Below are positions 1-7,139 of a stretch of 64,000 bases of DNA, piece after piece. This DNA comes from Brucella rhizosphaerae (lineage in GTDB: Bacteria > Pseudomonadota > Alphaproteobacteria > Rhizobiales > Rhizobiaceae). The first letter of the stretch is position 1. Each line of letters opens with the position of its first letter. The notes beneath the pieces are model-generated. The model saw only the letters and a list, made by a program, of their open reading frames with translations. It had not been told where the DNA came from and searched no databases. Location of the stretch: positions 124,001 through 188,000 of the forward strand of contig NZ_NNRK01000025.1 of NCBI RefSeq assembly GCF_002252475.1, written 5' to 3'. The position numbers and the translations under genes are program-made.

Positions 1-13
1 AGCATGTTCATGT

Positions 14-811
14 TCAGGCTCCTGATCTTGTGGGGCTTTTTCGGGGTCCGGGGAAAAACGCATTCACGCGGTGTTGGAGCGCGCGGAATTTTTCACCGCG
101 CGATTTCAGCATGTGTTCTTCGAGTGGCGGTATGCCGGAGACATGCACCAGCAGCCAATACATCTGGATAGGTGCGAGAAGCGACAGCCAGCTCCATGGC
201 GAGGCTGTGATTGCCATCAACGGCCACGCACACCAGAACAGCCATTCAAAGAAATAGTTTGGATGCCGTGAATAGGCCCAGAGGCCGGTTTCACAAACTT
301 CAGTTTTGGCTTCTGGCGTTTTGCGAAACTGCGCGAGCTGCGCGTCAGACAGTGCTTCACCCGCAAGTGCTATAGCGATGATTACAACCGCGATAATGTC
401 CCAAAAATGCGGAAAATCAGGACTGCTTACTGCCGCCAGATAGACAGCGAGAACCAGAAAAAATGCGGCCAAGGCTTGTATTTGCAGGAAACAGAACAGA
501 CGCTTTGAAGCATCCTTGCCCCATTCATTCATGAGCTTAGCATAACGCGGGTCTTCACCATGGCCCATGCTTCGCTGGGTGATGTGCAAGCCAAGGCGCA
601 GTGACCACATAAGAATAAGGAGCAGTATCGCTGAACGGCGTTGCCATGACGCCTCTGCCAGAAGCACGGCGATGACAGACCCTACACCCACTGAGAACGA
701 CCAAATCGCATCGATCCAGCCGCTTTTGCCGGTCTTGCGCTCAAGCGCCCATGCAAAAACCATGATGGCAGAAAGGCTTATAGCGACAATCAAAAGCAGA
801 CCGAGTTGCAT
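14..811 (-). CDS. DUF1295 / isoprenylcysteine methyltransferase-like membrane protein
   Basis: A 265-residue integral membrane protein of the DUF1295 (steroid 5-alpha-reductase C-terminal-like, ICMT fold) family. Several hydrophobic segments are followed by the family's C-terminal signature around residues 170-195 (GLWAYSRHPNYFFEWLFW), which in relatives binds the cofactor. The substrate is unknown. The ATG has an AAAGGT ribosome site about 6 bases upstream. It is divergent from the FAD oxidoreductase operon that starts at 986. Members of this family often sit beside cfa/DUF1365/amine-oxidase genes, so a lipid-modification role is a reasonable inference. No ECF-type promoter was recognised for this strand. 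Confidence 0.85.
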   Translation of the reverse strand: MQLGLLLIVAISLSAIMVFAWALERKTGKSGWIDAIWSFSVGVGSVIAVLLAEASWQRRSAILLLILMWSLRLGLHITQRSMGHGEDPRYAKLMNEWGKDASKRLFCFLQIQALAAFFLVLAVYLAAVSSPDFPHFWDIIAVVIIAIALAGEALSDAQLAQFRKTPEAKTEVCETGLWAYSRHPNYFFEWLFWCAWPLMAITASPWSWLSLLAPIQMYWLLVHVSGIPPLEEHMLKSRGEKFRALQHRVNAFFPGPRKSPTRSGA

Positions 812-916
812 AGCGGACCTTTGGTCGTGAGTGCGTTTGCTAAATGCAATACGTTTAGTCGTGCGGTTTGGTTTCCTTAGTCCGCTGAAAAAAATGAAAA
901 AAATTCAAGCCGCGAT

Positions 917-945
917 TGAACCAATTCCCTTCTCAAAACGTAAGA
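917..945 (+). promoter_or_regulatory. Putative RpoE (ECF11) promoter
   Basis: TGAACC at 917-922 and TAAGA at 941-945 are separated by exactly 18 bases. The pattern known for RpoE-ChrR regulons in alphaproteobacteria is TGATCC-N18-TAAGA, so this differs at one position. It lies about 40 bases before the ATG of the FAD oxidoreductase operon, and the window itself encodes an RpoE-ChrR pair. Identification is by motif and spacing only. Confidence 0.6.
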
Positions 946-985
946 CGATGAAAATGCAGCAAAGACGCTGCAGGGAGAGGGACTT

Positions 986-2341
986 ATGGATATCACGAAC
1001 CGTCCGGGCAGCTCTGAACGTCTCAAAGTCGCTGTTATAGGCAGTGGGATTTCCGGACTGTCTGCTGCGTGGCTCCTCTCGCAAAGCCATGACGTCACTG
1101 TGTTCGAAGCTGCCAGCCGCATCGGCGGGCATAGCAATACGGTCGAATTTTCCAGCGGCAACGGACCTGTCGCCGTCGATACGGGCTTCATTGTCTATAA
1201 TGAAGTGACTTATCCCAATCTGACTGCGCTGTTTCGGACCCTCGAAGTCCCCACTGTGGCATCGAACATGTCGTTTGCTGTTTCAGTTGGGAACGGAGCT
1301 TATGAATATTCCGGCGGTACTGGCTTTGGCCTTTTTGCGCAGCGCTCCAATCTTGTCAGCCCACGCTTCTGGTCGATGATCCGCGATCTCCTACGGTTTT
1401 ATCGCAATGCGCCCAAGGATTTAGCGATGATGGGCAGCATTTCGCTTGATGATTATCTGGAGCGTAATGGTTATGGCAGAGCGTTTCGTGAAGATCATCT
1501 TTATCCGATGGCGGCTGCGATCTGGTCAACGCCTGCCATGGAAGTCGGGCGCTATCCGGCTGCAAGTTTCGTTCGCTTCTGCTGCAATCATGGCCTGCTT
1601 GATCTGCGCGGTCGCCCGGTCTGGCGAACGGTGGCAGGCGGTAGCCGCGAATATGTGAAGCGGATCACGAAGCCTTATGCGGATAAGATCAGGCTTTCGA
1701 CGCCAGTCAGATCAGTGCGACGTGCTGAAAATTTCGTCGAGTTGATCGACGCAGAAGGCGTTGCTTATGCGTTCGACGATGTCGTTATCGCAACCCATGC
1801 CGATCAGGCTCTGCGTATGCTTGCCGATCCGAGCGTCGAGGAAAGCCGCATTCTTGGTGCTTTCCAATATTCGCGCAATGAAGCAGTGCTTCACCACGAT
1901 GCTTCATTGATGCCTAAGCGCCGCGCAGCATGGTCGAGCTGGAATTATTTGACCAATTCAGCAACGGGACCATCACAGCCCTCCATTACCTACTGGATGA
2001 ACCGCTTGCAATCATTGGGGGCGGCTCCTGAGACATTCGTTACGCTCAACCCATGTCGTGCGCTGCGTGAAGATCTGGTCGTTCGCCGCGAGATTTACGA
2101 ACACCCAATTTTCGATATGGCAACAGACCGGGCGCAGAAGGAAATCTGGTCTTTGCAGGGGCAGCGTCGGACATGGTTCTGCGGCGCGCATTTTGGATCC
2201 GGCTTTCATGAAGACGGCCTTCAGGCAGGTCTCGCCGTTGCTGAAGATTTGGGCGGATTGCGGCGACCATGGCAGGTAGAGCAGGAAAGCGCTCGCATTG
2301 TTCGCCATACTGTACCCATCAGGGAAAGGGCATTGGCATGA
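986..2341 (+). CDS. FAD-dependent oxidoreductase (flavin amine oxidase family)
   Basis: A 451-residue soluble flavoprotein. The N-terminal Rossmann fold has GSGISGLS at residues 19-26, followed by an acidic strand end (VFEAASRIGGHSNT) typical of flavin-containing amine oxidases. The C-terminal part (WFCGAHFGSGFHEDGLQAG) is the second FAD-contacting motif. The exact substrate is unknown. Relatives lie beside DUF1365 and cfa genes, and in Rhodobacter a homologue belongs to the RpoE singlet-oxygen regulon. A role in fatty-acid or lipid modification is inferred. It is the first gene of a six-gene operon with a GGGAGAGGG ribosome site, and it overlaps the next gene by ATGA. Confidence 0.9.
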   Translation: MDITNRPGSSERLKVAVIGSGISGLSAAWLLSQSHDVTVFEAASRIGGHSNTVEFSSGNGPVAVDTGFIVYNEVTYPNLTALFRTLEVPTVASNMSFAVSVGNGAYEYSGGTGFGLFAQRSNLVSPRFWSMIRDLLRFYRNAPKDLAMMGSISLDDYLERNGYGRAFREDHLYPMAAAIWSTPAMEVGRYPAASFVRFCCNHGLLDLRGRPVWRTVAGGSREYVKRITKPYADKIRLSTPVRSVRRAENFVELIDAEGVAYAFDDVVIATHADQALRMLADPSVEESRILGAFQYSRNEAVLHHDASLMPKRRAAWSSWNYLTNSATGPSQPSITYWMNRLQSLGAAPETFVTLNPCRALREDLVVRREIYEHPIFDMATDRAQKEIWSLQGQRRTWFCGAHFGSGFHEDGLQAGLAVAEDLGGLRRPWQVEQESARIVRHTVPIRERALA

Positions 2342-3147
2342 GAAACTCCTTCCAATCGGCTCTTTTTCCCGGATATGTCACGCATACACGCTTGCGGCCA
2401 AAAGTTCACAAGCTTGGCTACAAGATTTATTCGCTCTTGCTTGATCTGGATGAACTGGAAGTTCTTCACCGCAGGTTGAGGCTGTTTTCGGTCAATCGCT
2501 TCAACCTCTTTTCTTTTCGCGAGAAAGACAGAGGTAACGGTTCAGCAACGCCGTTGCGGGTCCAGGTGGAAGATGCCATGCGCGGTGCAGGCATCGAGCC
2601 GGATGGCGGCGCTATTCGGTTACTCACCATGCCACGCATTCTTGGTTGGGCGTTCAATCCTCTCAGCGTCTTCTTTTGTTATGATCGTGATGGTGATCTC
2701 ACCGCTATTTTATGGGAAGTCGATAATACGTTCAGGCAGCGCCACGGCTATATGATCCCCGTTGAGGGAGAGCAGAGCGGCCGCATCGTTCAGACTTGCG
2801 ACAAGGCGTTTTACGTCTCTCCCTTCATGGACATGAAGCTGCGTTACGAGTTTGAAGTGCAGCCACCAGCAGACAAGCTCACGATCAGGATTAACAGCTT
2901 CGATGATGAGGGTCTGCTGCTCACTGCGCGCCATATTGCCAAGCGGGTAGAATTGAGTGACGCGGCGCTTTTGCGCGCCTTTTTCACCATCCCGTTTCTG
3001 ACATTGCGTGTTGTCGGAGGCATTCATTGGGAAGCGCTGAAAATATGGTTGAAGGGCATACGGCTTCGCAAGCGCCCGCAACCACCACAAAAGCCTATCA
3101 CGCATATCCGCAACGAGAGTGCAGCGCAGAGGAATAAGGCAGCATGA
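2338..3147 (+). CDS. DUF1365 family protein
   Basis: A 269-residue DUF1365 protein. The segment ILGWAFNPLSVFFCYDRDG near residues 100-120 is the family hallmark. The biochemical activity is not established. In Rhodobacter the DUF1365 gene next to the flavoprotein was implicated in turnover of the RpoE-ChrR complex under singlet oxygen; transferring that role here is inference. The start was placed at the ATG at 2338, which overlaps the preceding stop (ATGA), rather than an upstream ATG inside the previous gene. It is translationally coupled on both sides, since the cfa gene also starts inside its stop codon. Confidence 0.88.
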   Translation: MRNSFQSALFPGYVTHTRLRPKVHKLGYKIYSLLLDLDELEVLHRRLRLFSVNRFNLFSFREKDRGNGSATPLRVQVEDAMRGAGIEPDGGAIRLLTMPRILGWAFNPLSVFFCYDRDGDLTAILWEVDNTFRQRHGYMIPVEGEQSGRIVQTCDKAFYVSPFMDMKLRYEFEVQPPADKLTIRINSFDDEGLLLTARHIAKRVELSDAALLRAFFTIPFLTLRVVGGIHWEALKIWLKGIRLRKRPQPPQKPITHIRNESAAQRNKAA

Positions 3148-4376
3148 GCCAGCTTGACGGTTTCTCTCATTTTCCGGCTTCGGCCTCATCTGTCCATGCG
3201 GGATTGAGCCCATCAACCCGTATATTGCGACGACTGCTCAATCAGGTCCGGCACGGCCGGCTGAACATCGTGCTGCCTTCAGGGAAGTCGGTTTCAGCAC
3301 AGGGAACGGTGCCTGGCCCTGAGGCAAACATTGCAATCAAAAGCTGGCGTTCTTTGCGTCGGCTGTTGACCGGCGGCGATATCGGGTTTGCTCAGGCTTA
3401 TATTGATGGGGACTGGGAAACATCTGATCTGACGTCTGTCATTCGTTTTGCTGCCCGTAATCGCGACACACTGCTTTCCACGTTGCGCGGGTCGCGATGG
3501 ATGCGTCTGGTGCATCGGTTAGGGCATTTACTCAATGCCAATACAAAGCGTGGCAGCCGTAAAAACATCGAAGCACACTACGATCTCGGTAATGATTTTT
3601 ACAGTCACTGGCTGGATCCTTCGATGCTTTATTCGTCGGCCATCTGGAATGAGAAAACGCATACACTTGAAACTGCGCAGGAAAATAAGTTGCAGTGCAT
3701 TAGGGAAAAGCTCGCGCTTGAAGGCGGCGAAAAAATTCTGGAAATTGGCTGTGGTTGGGGCGCGCTGGCGGGTTATTTGGCAGAGCATGGTGATGCTTAT
3801 GTAACCGGCATTACTCTGTCACCGTCACAGCTTGCATGGGCGAATGCAGGGGTGGCTGAGGTTGGTCAAAGCGAGGCGGTCGATCTGCGATTGCAGGACT
3901 ATCGCGATGTTGAAGGCCAGTTCGACCGTATCGTTTCCATCGAAATGTTTGAAGCAGTCGGTGAAGCCTATTGGCCCGACTATTTCGCGACGCTGAAGCG
4001 TTGTCTCAAGGCGGATGGACGAGCGGTATTGCAGATCATCTCGATTGAGGATGCCCGCTTTGATGATTACCGCCGTAAGGCCGATTTCATTCAGAAGTTC
4101 ATTTTTCCGGGTGGTTTTCTGCCTTCAGACAAGGTGCTTGAACGACATCTCGACAAAGCGGGTCTGGTGCTGAAAGAAGTGGAACACTTCGGTCATTCCT
4201 ATGCTCAGACCCTCGCAGAATGGCGCTATCGTTTTGTGTCCAACTGGTCGGAAATCGAAAAGCTGGGCTTTGATCATCGGTTCCGGCGGCTGTGGGAATA
4301 TTACCTTTGTTATTGCGAAGGCGGGTTTGAAGAAGGTGCGATCAATGTCGGCCTTTATACGATCGAACATCAATAA
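3144..4376 (+). CDS. cfa: Cyclopropane-fatty-acyl-phospholipid synthase
   Basis: A 410-residue S-adenosylmethionine-dependent enzyme that converts unsaturated acyl chains in membrane phospholipids to cyclopropane chains. HYDLGNDFY at residues 145-153 and the SAM-binding loop EIGCGWG at 200-206 are the family signatures. The C-terminal YYLCYCEGGF corresponds to the region with the active-site cysteine in E. coli Cfa. Length is normal. It overlaps DUF1365 by ATGA. Cyclopropanation protects membranes against oxidative stress and acid, consistent with the putative RpoE promoter of the operon. Confidence 0.93.
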   Translation: MSQLDGFSHFPASASSVHAGLSPSTRILRRLLNQVRHGRLNIVLPSGKSVSAQGTVPGPEANIAIKSWRSLRRLLTGGDIGFAQAYIDGDWETSDLTSVIRFAARNRDTLLSTLRGSRWMRLVHRLGHLLNANTKRGSRKNIEAHYDLGNDFYSHWLDPSMLYSSAIWNEKTHTLETAQENKLQCIREKLALEGGEKILEIGCGWGALAGYLAEHGDAYVTGITLSPSQLAWANAGVAEVGQSEAVDLRLQDYRDVEGQFDRIVSIEMFEAVGEAYWPDYFATLKRCLKADGRAVLQIISIEDARFDDYRRKADFIQKFIFPGGFLPSDKVLERHLDKAGLVLKEVEHFGHSYAQTLAEWRYRFVSNWSEIEKLGFDHRFRRLWEYYLCYCEGGFEEGAINVGLYTIEHQ

Positions 4377-4406
4377 ATATCGGGTCCACTGATGCAGGAG
4401 GCGTCG

Positions 4407-4775
4407 ATGAAATGGATACTGACGATTACCATGCTGCTGCTGTTACTTCCCTTCTCGGCGCAGGCTGCCGATATTGGCGGCAACTGGGCGCGTGGCGATG
4501 GTAAGGCACGGGTTAGCATAGCGGAATGCGGCAAGGATATCTGCGCCACCAATACGTGGATAAAGCCCGGTACGGCGAAGGAGAAGACCGGCGACCGATT
4601 GGTCATGAGCATCAATCAAACTGCGGATGGCCAATATTCCGGCACTGCCTTCGATCCGCAGCGCAATCTGACTTACAAGATCAGTGTCAAAGTGGATGGT
4701 GATAAAATGACAACCAATGGCTGCGTTCTGGCAGGTCTTTTGTGCCGAAATGTGGGTTGGTCCCGCATCAACTGA
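4407..4775 (+). CDS. DUF2147 family secreted protein
   Basis: A 122-residue protein with a cleavable signal peptide (residues 1 to about 19, ending SAQAAD). The mature part has the DUF2147 pattern: GNW, then VSIAECGKDICATNTW, and a final cysteine-containing segment near TNGCVLAGLLC. Location is periplasmic; function is unknown. The start at 4407 was chosen because CAGGAGG lies 6-7 bases upstream; an in-frame ATG at 4392 has no ribosome site. It is 30 bases after cfa in the same operon. Confidence 0.85.
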   Translation: MKWILTITMLLLLLPFSAQAADIGGNWARGDGKARVSIAECGKDICATNTWIKPGTAKEKTGDRLVMSINQTADGQYSGTAFDPQRNLTYKISVKVDGDKMTTNGCVLAGLLCRNVGWSRIN

Positions 4776-4791
4776 GAGGGCGATGATATTG

Positions 4792-5196
4792 ATGAAAACC
4801 TATCTCACGGCCTATCTGGTTACAGCAATCGCCTTTCTGGCAATTGATTCAGTCTGGCTTTCCAACATGGCAAATGTGTTTTATCGCCCCGTTATGGGCG
4901 ACATGCTGGCGCCCAGTTTTCGACTGGCACCGGCTATTGTTTTTTATGTGATTTTCGTTTTCGGACTGGTGTTTTTTGCAGTACGCCCCGGCCTTCTGGC
5001 TGGTAGCGCCACAGTCACACTCGTTCATGGTGCGCTTTTAGGGTTCGTTGCCTATGCGACTTATGATTTGACCAATCAGGCGACATTAAAGAACTGGTCG
5101 TGGACTCTGACGATTGCCGACTTGATCTGGGGCACTGTCCTCTCCGCCGTGTCTGCCTATATTGGCTATTGGGTCACGTCGCGGATCAGCGGATAG
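4792..5196 (+). CDS. DUF2177 family membrane protein
   Basis: A 134-residue protein with four predicted membrane segments. It starts MKTYLTAYLVTAIAFLAID and carries the DUF2177 landmarks AIDSVWL and YDLTNQATLKNW. Function is unknown. The start at 4792 follows GAGAGGG by 11 bases; the in-frame ATG at 4783 is only 2 bases after it, so the longer form is less likely. It is the fifth gene of the RpoE-type operon; DUF2177 genes commonly accompany cfa and FAD oxidoreductase genes. Confidence 0.85.
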   Translation: MKTYLTAYLVTAIAFLAIDSVWLSNMANVFYRPVMGDMLAPSFRLAPAIVFYVIFVFGLVFFAVRPGLLAGSATVTLVHGALLGFVAYATYDLTNQATLKNWSWTLTIADLIWGTVLSAVSAYIGYWVTSRISG

Positions 5197-5210
5197 ATTG
5201 GAATAAGCAT

Positions 5211-5663
5211 ATGCAGAAATTGGGTCTTCTAGCCGTCTTTGCCTTTGTCATTGTTGTCATAGGAATGGCAATCGGCATCGGTTTTCCGCCGGGCGAATGG
5301 TATGCATCTTTACAGAAGCCATGGTTTACGCCGCCCAATGCAGCCTTCGGTCCGATCTGGACAATATTGTATATCTTCATCGCCATCGCCGGTTGGCGTA
5401 CATGGATAAGCGATACGGGCTGGCAGCGCCGTGGCCCTTGGTTTGGTCAGATGGTGCTGAATTTTCTCTGGTCACCGATCTTCTTCGGAGCGCATCTGAC
5501 AGTGCTCGGACTGGTCGTTATCATTGGCGTTTGGGCCTGTGTGCTGTTGTTTATCATTCGGGCATGGCAGCCGGACCGCATATCGGCGCTGTTGTTCGTG
5601 CCTTATCTTGTATGGCTATCGCTTGCGACTGCTTTGAACGCAGCAATTATCGTCCTCAACTGA
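5211..5663 (+). CDS. tspO: TspO/MBR family tryptophan-rich sensory protein
   Basis: A 150-residue protein with five membrane segments. The TspO signature spans residues 25-60: EWYASLQKPWFTPPNAAFG followed by PIWTILY. TspO proteins bind tetrapyrroles such as protoporphyrin IX, and Rhodobacter TspO modulates oxygen-dependent gene expression. Porphyrins are singlet-oxygen generators, so its presence in this operon fits the RpoE theme (inference). The ATG at 5211 was chosen to match the family N-terminus; the longer frame upstream overlaps DUF2177 out of frame. It is the last gene of the operon. Confidence 0.92.
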   Translation: MQKLGLLAVFAFVIVVIGMAIGIGFPPGEWYASLQKPWFTPPNAAFGPIWTILYIFIAIAGWRTWISDTGWQRRGPWFGQMVLNFLWSPIFFGAHLTVLGLVVIIGVWACVLLFIIRAWQPDRISALLFVPYLVWLSLATALNAAIIVLN

Positions 5664-5668
5664 ATGAG

Positions 5669-5698
5669 AATAAAGGCGGCAGAAATGCCGCCTTTATT
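5669..5698 (+). terminator. Strong hairpin terminator after tspO
   Basis: A perfect 13-bp stem (5669-5681 with 5686-5698) around a GAAA tetraloop, 6 bases after the tspO stop codon. The stem is A/T-rich at its base and G/C-rich above, so it could also serve the opposite strand, where chrR ends at 5737. Confidence 0.85.
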
Positions 5699-5701
5699 CC
5701 T

Positions 5702-5740
5702 GGAGCATTTTGATCTGATTGAACGCGATCAGCGCTCTAA
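5702..5740. repeat. Imperfect palindromic repeat overlapping the chrR stop
   Basis: Outer arms GAGC (5703-5706) and GCTCTAA (5734-5740), with inner GATC/GATC blocks, form an imperfect palindrome. The edge TTAGAGCG on the minus strand contains the TAG stop of chrR. The same edge occurs at 42000-42045 and at the pleD stop (54160). Confidence 0.45.
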
Positions 5741-6399
5741 ATTCCGATCAGAGGCTGAACCATACGCATCAGCCAGCTCTGGAACTTGAGTGGCGCATCG
5801 GTAACCGCAAGACATATGCAATCACCACCGGGTGAAGCAATCGGCTGATGCACCAGCTCGGCATCGGCTTCCTCGATGTCGCCCCGCGCAAAGAGCCCGG
5901 TTCCATCGTGGAAACTGCCGCTGAGTACCAGCGTCAGCTCGCGTCCGCCGTGACCATGTTCCGGCACAGGTTTACCAGCTGGGATTCTAAGCAGACGCAC
6001 ATTGGTCTCACCATCATTGATCGCGATGGGAACCTGATATGCACCACGCCCCAGCGACCGCCATTTCAGGTCCGGAAGATCACCACCAACATAAGACCTA
6101 AGCGGCTCAGGCAGAATTGCGGGTGCTGCAATCGGAGCTGATGATACTATTGGTTGTGATGCGCCTGGGGATGGCTTTGCAAGCTTGCTTTTAATCGCGT
6201 CCCACGAACCCTCTTTGATTTCTTGTGGTGCAACTGTTTCCAGAAGCTGTCCGCCGATATGTTCAAAGTGTTTCAAGCGGGACCTGCACGCAGGGCAAAG
6301 TGCAAGATGCGTTGCGACAGCAATGCTCCAGCCTTCGGCGAGTGTGCCCGCTGCATAGCTCGAAAGAAGATCGTCGCTGAGATGATGTTTGATGTTCAT
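5737..6399 (-). CDS. chrR: ChrR-type zinc anti-sigma factor with cupin domain
   Basis: A 220-residue cytoplasmic anti-sigma factor for the ECF sigma factor encoded just upstream. The N-terminal ZAS domain has His6, His31, Cys35 and Cys38 (HLALCPAC), the same positions as the zinc ligands of Rhodobacter ChrR. The C-terminal cupin domain (about residues 110-200) has a metal-binding set His148, His150, Glu154 and His184 (EHGHGGRE). In Rhodobacter this domain is needed for the singlet-oxygen response. Its start overlaps the sigma stop by one base (TGATG), so the pair is coupled. The stop codon lies in a palindromic repeat. Confidence 0.92.
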   Translation of the reverse strand: MNIKHHLSDDLLSSYAAGTLAEGWSIAVATHLALCPACRSRLKHFEHIGGQLLETVAPQEIKEGSWDAIKSKLAKPSPGASQPIVSSAPIAAPAILPEPLRSYVGGDLPDLKWRSLGRGAYQVPIAINDGETNVRLLRIPAGKPVPEHGHGGRELTLVLSGSFHDGTGLFARGDIEEADAELVHQPIASPGGDCICLAVTDAPLKFQSWLMRMVQPLIGI

Positions 6400-6974
6400 C
6401 AGCTTTGTCCCGAATTATCGAGCGCTGCGCGCAATTTGCTGAACGCAAGCCGCAAACGGGATTTTACGGTGCCCAAAGGAAGATTGAGCTTTTTTGCAAT
6501 CGCGCTGTGTGTGCTTTCTTCAAAATAAGCGAGCTCCAGCAAGGTGCATTGTTCTTTTGGCAAATCTGCCATCGCAGCACGCAACTGACGTGCCGATTGC
6601 TGCTCGGCGATCTTCAAATCGGCGGGTTGTTCTTCATCTGGCACAAAGGCTGGATCTGTAGGGTCAAATTCAGGGCGCCGGGTACGTCGAACTGCATCAA
6701 TGCGCTGGTTGCGTGCGATCGTGAAGATCCAGGTCGACAAGGCTCCTTTTGAAAAATCAAACTGGTCTGCCTTGTTCCAGACCGTAATCATGGTCTCTTG
6801 CATCAATTCTTCCGCTGTTTGCGTATCGGCAGACAGTTTGGCCATATAGGCTTTAACGCGCGGTGCGAAATGTTTGAAAATCGCCTCAAATGCGTCCACG
6901 TCACGCCGAGAACTGACCGCCAGCATCAATTCCTCCAGAGAGGGCTGATTTTGAGAAGCAGTCCGTTCGTTCAT
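6399..6974 (-). CDS. rpoE: ECF sigma factor, RpoE/ECF11 type
   Basis: About 191 residues. Region 2 (FKHFAPRVKAYM and then ELMQETMITVW) and region 4 (ESTHSAIAKKLNLPLGTVKS, a helix-turn-helix) are clear. Pairing with ChrR assigns it to the RpoE group that answers singlet oxygen and organic peroxides. The frame is open up to an ATG at 7079, but the putative -10 element is at 7086-7090, so that ATG would sit at the transcription start. The internal ATG at 6974 (MNERTAS) gives the normal family length and was preferred; it has only AAGG directly before it, so the start is uncertain. Confidence 0.9.
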   Translation of the reverse strand: MNERTASQNQPSLEELMLAVSSRRDVDAFEAIFKHFAPRVKAYMAKLSADTQTAEELMQETMITVWNKADQFDFSKGALSTWIFTIARNQRIDAVRRTRRPEFDPTDPAFVPDEEQPADLKIAEQQSARQLRAAMADLPKEQCTLLELAYFEESTHSAIAKKLNLPLGTVKSRLRLAFSKLRAALDNSGQS

Positions 6975-7085
6975 CCTTATTGAATCCCGTATGCTGACAC
7001 GTGGCAAAGCCAGAAGCTGCAAATTGCGCTGTGCTTTCTTGTGCCACGTCTGCGAGCCGAAGGAAACGTTTGTATTCATGAAGCA

Positions 7086-7114
7086 TCATACGAAGGCTTT
7101 ATGAATTTGGATCA
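7086..7114 (-). promoter_or_regulatory. Putative autoregulated RpoE promoter of rpoE-chrR
   Basis: On the minus strand TGATCC (7109-7114) is followed after exactly 18 bases by TATGA (7086-7090). The -35 matches the known RpoE -35 perfectly and the -10 differs from TAAGA at one base. Its position directly before rpoE is that expected for autoregulation. Confidence 0.65.
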
Positions 7115-7139
7115 CAGAGCGGGGCGAAAGGTTTCAGTT

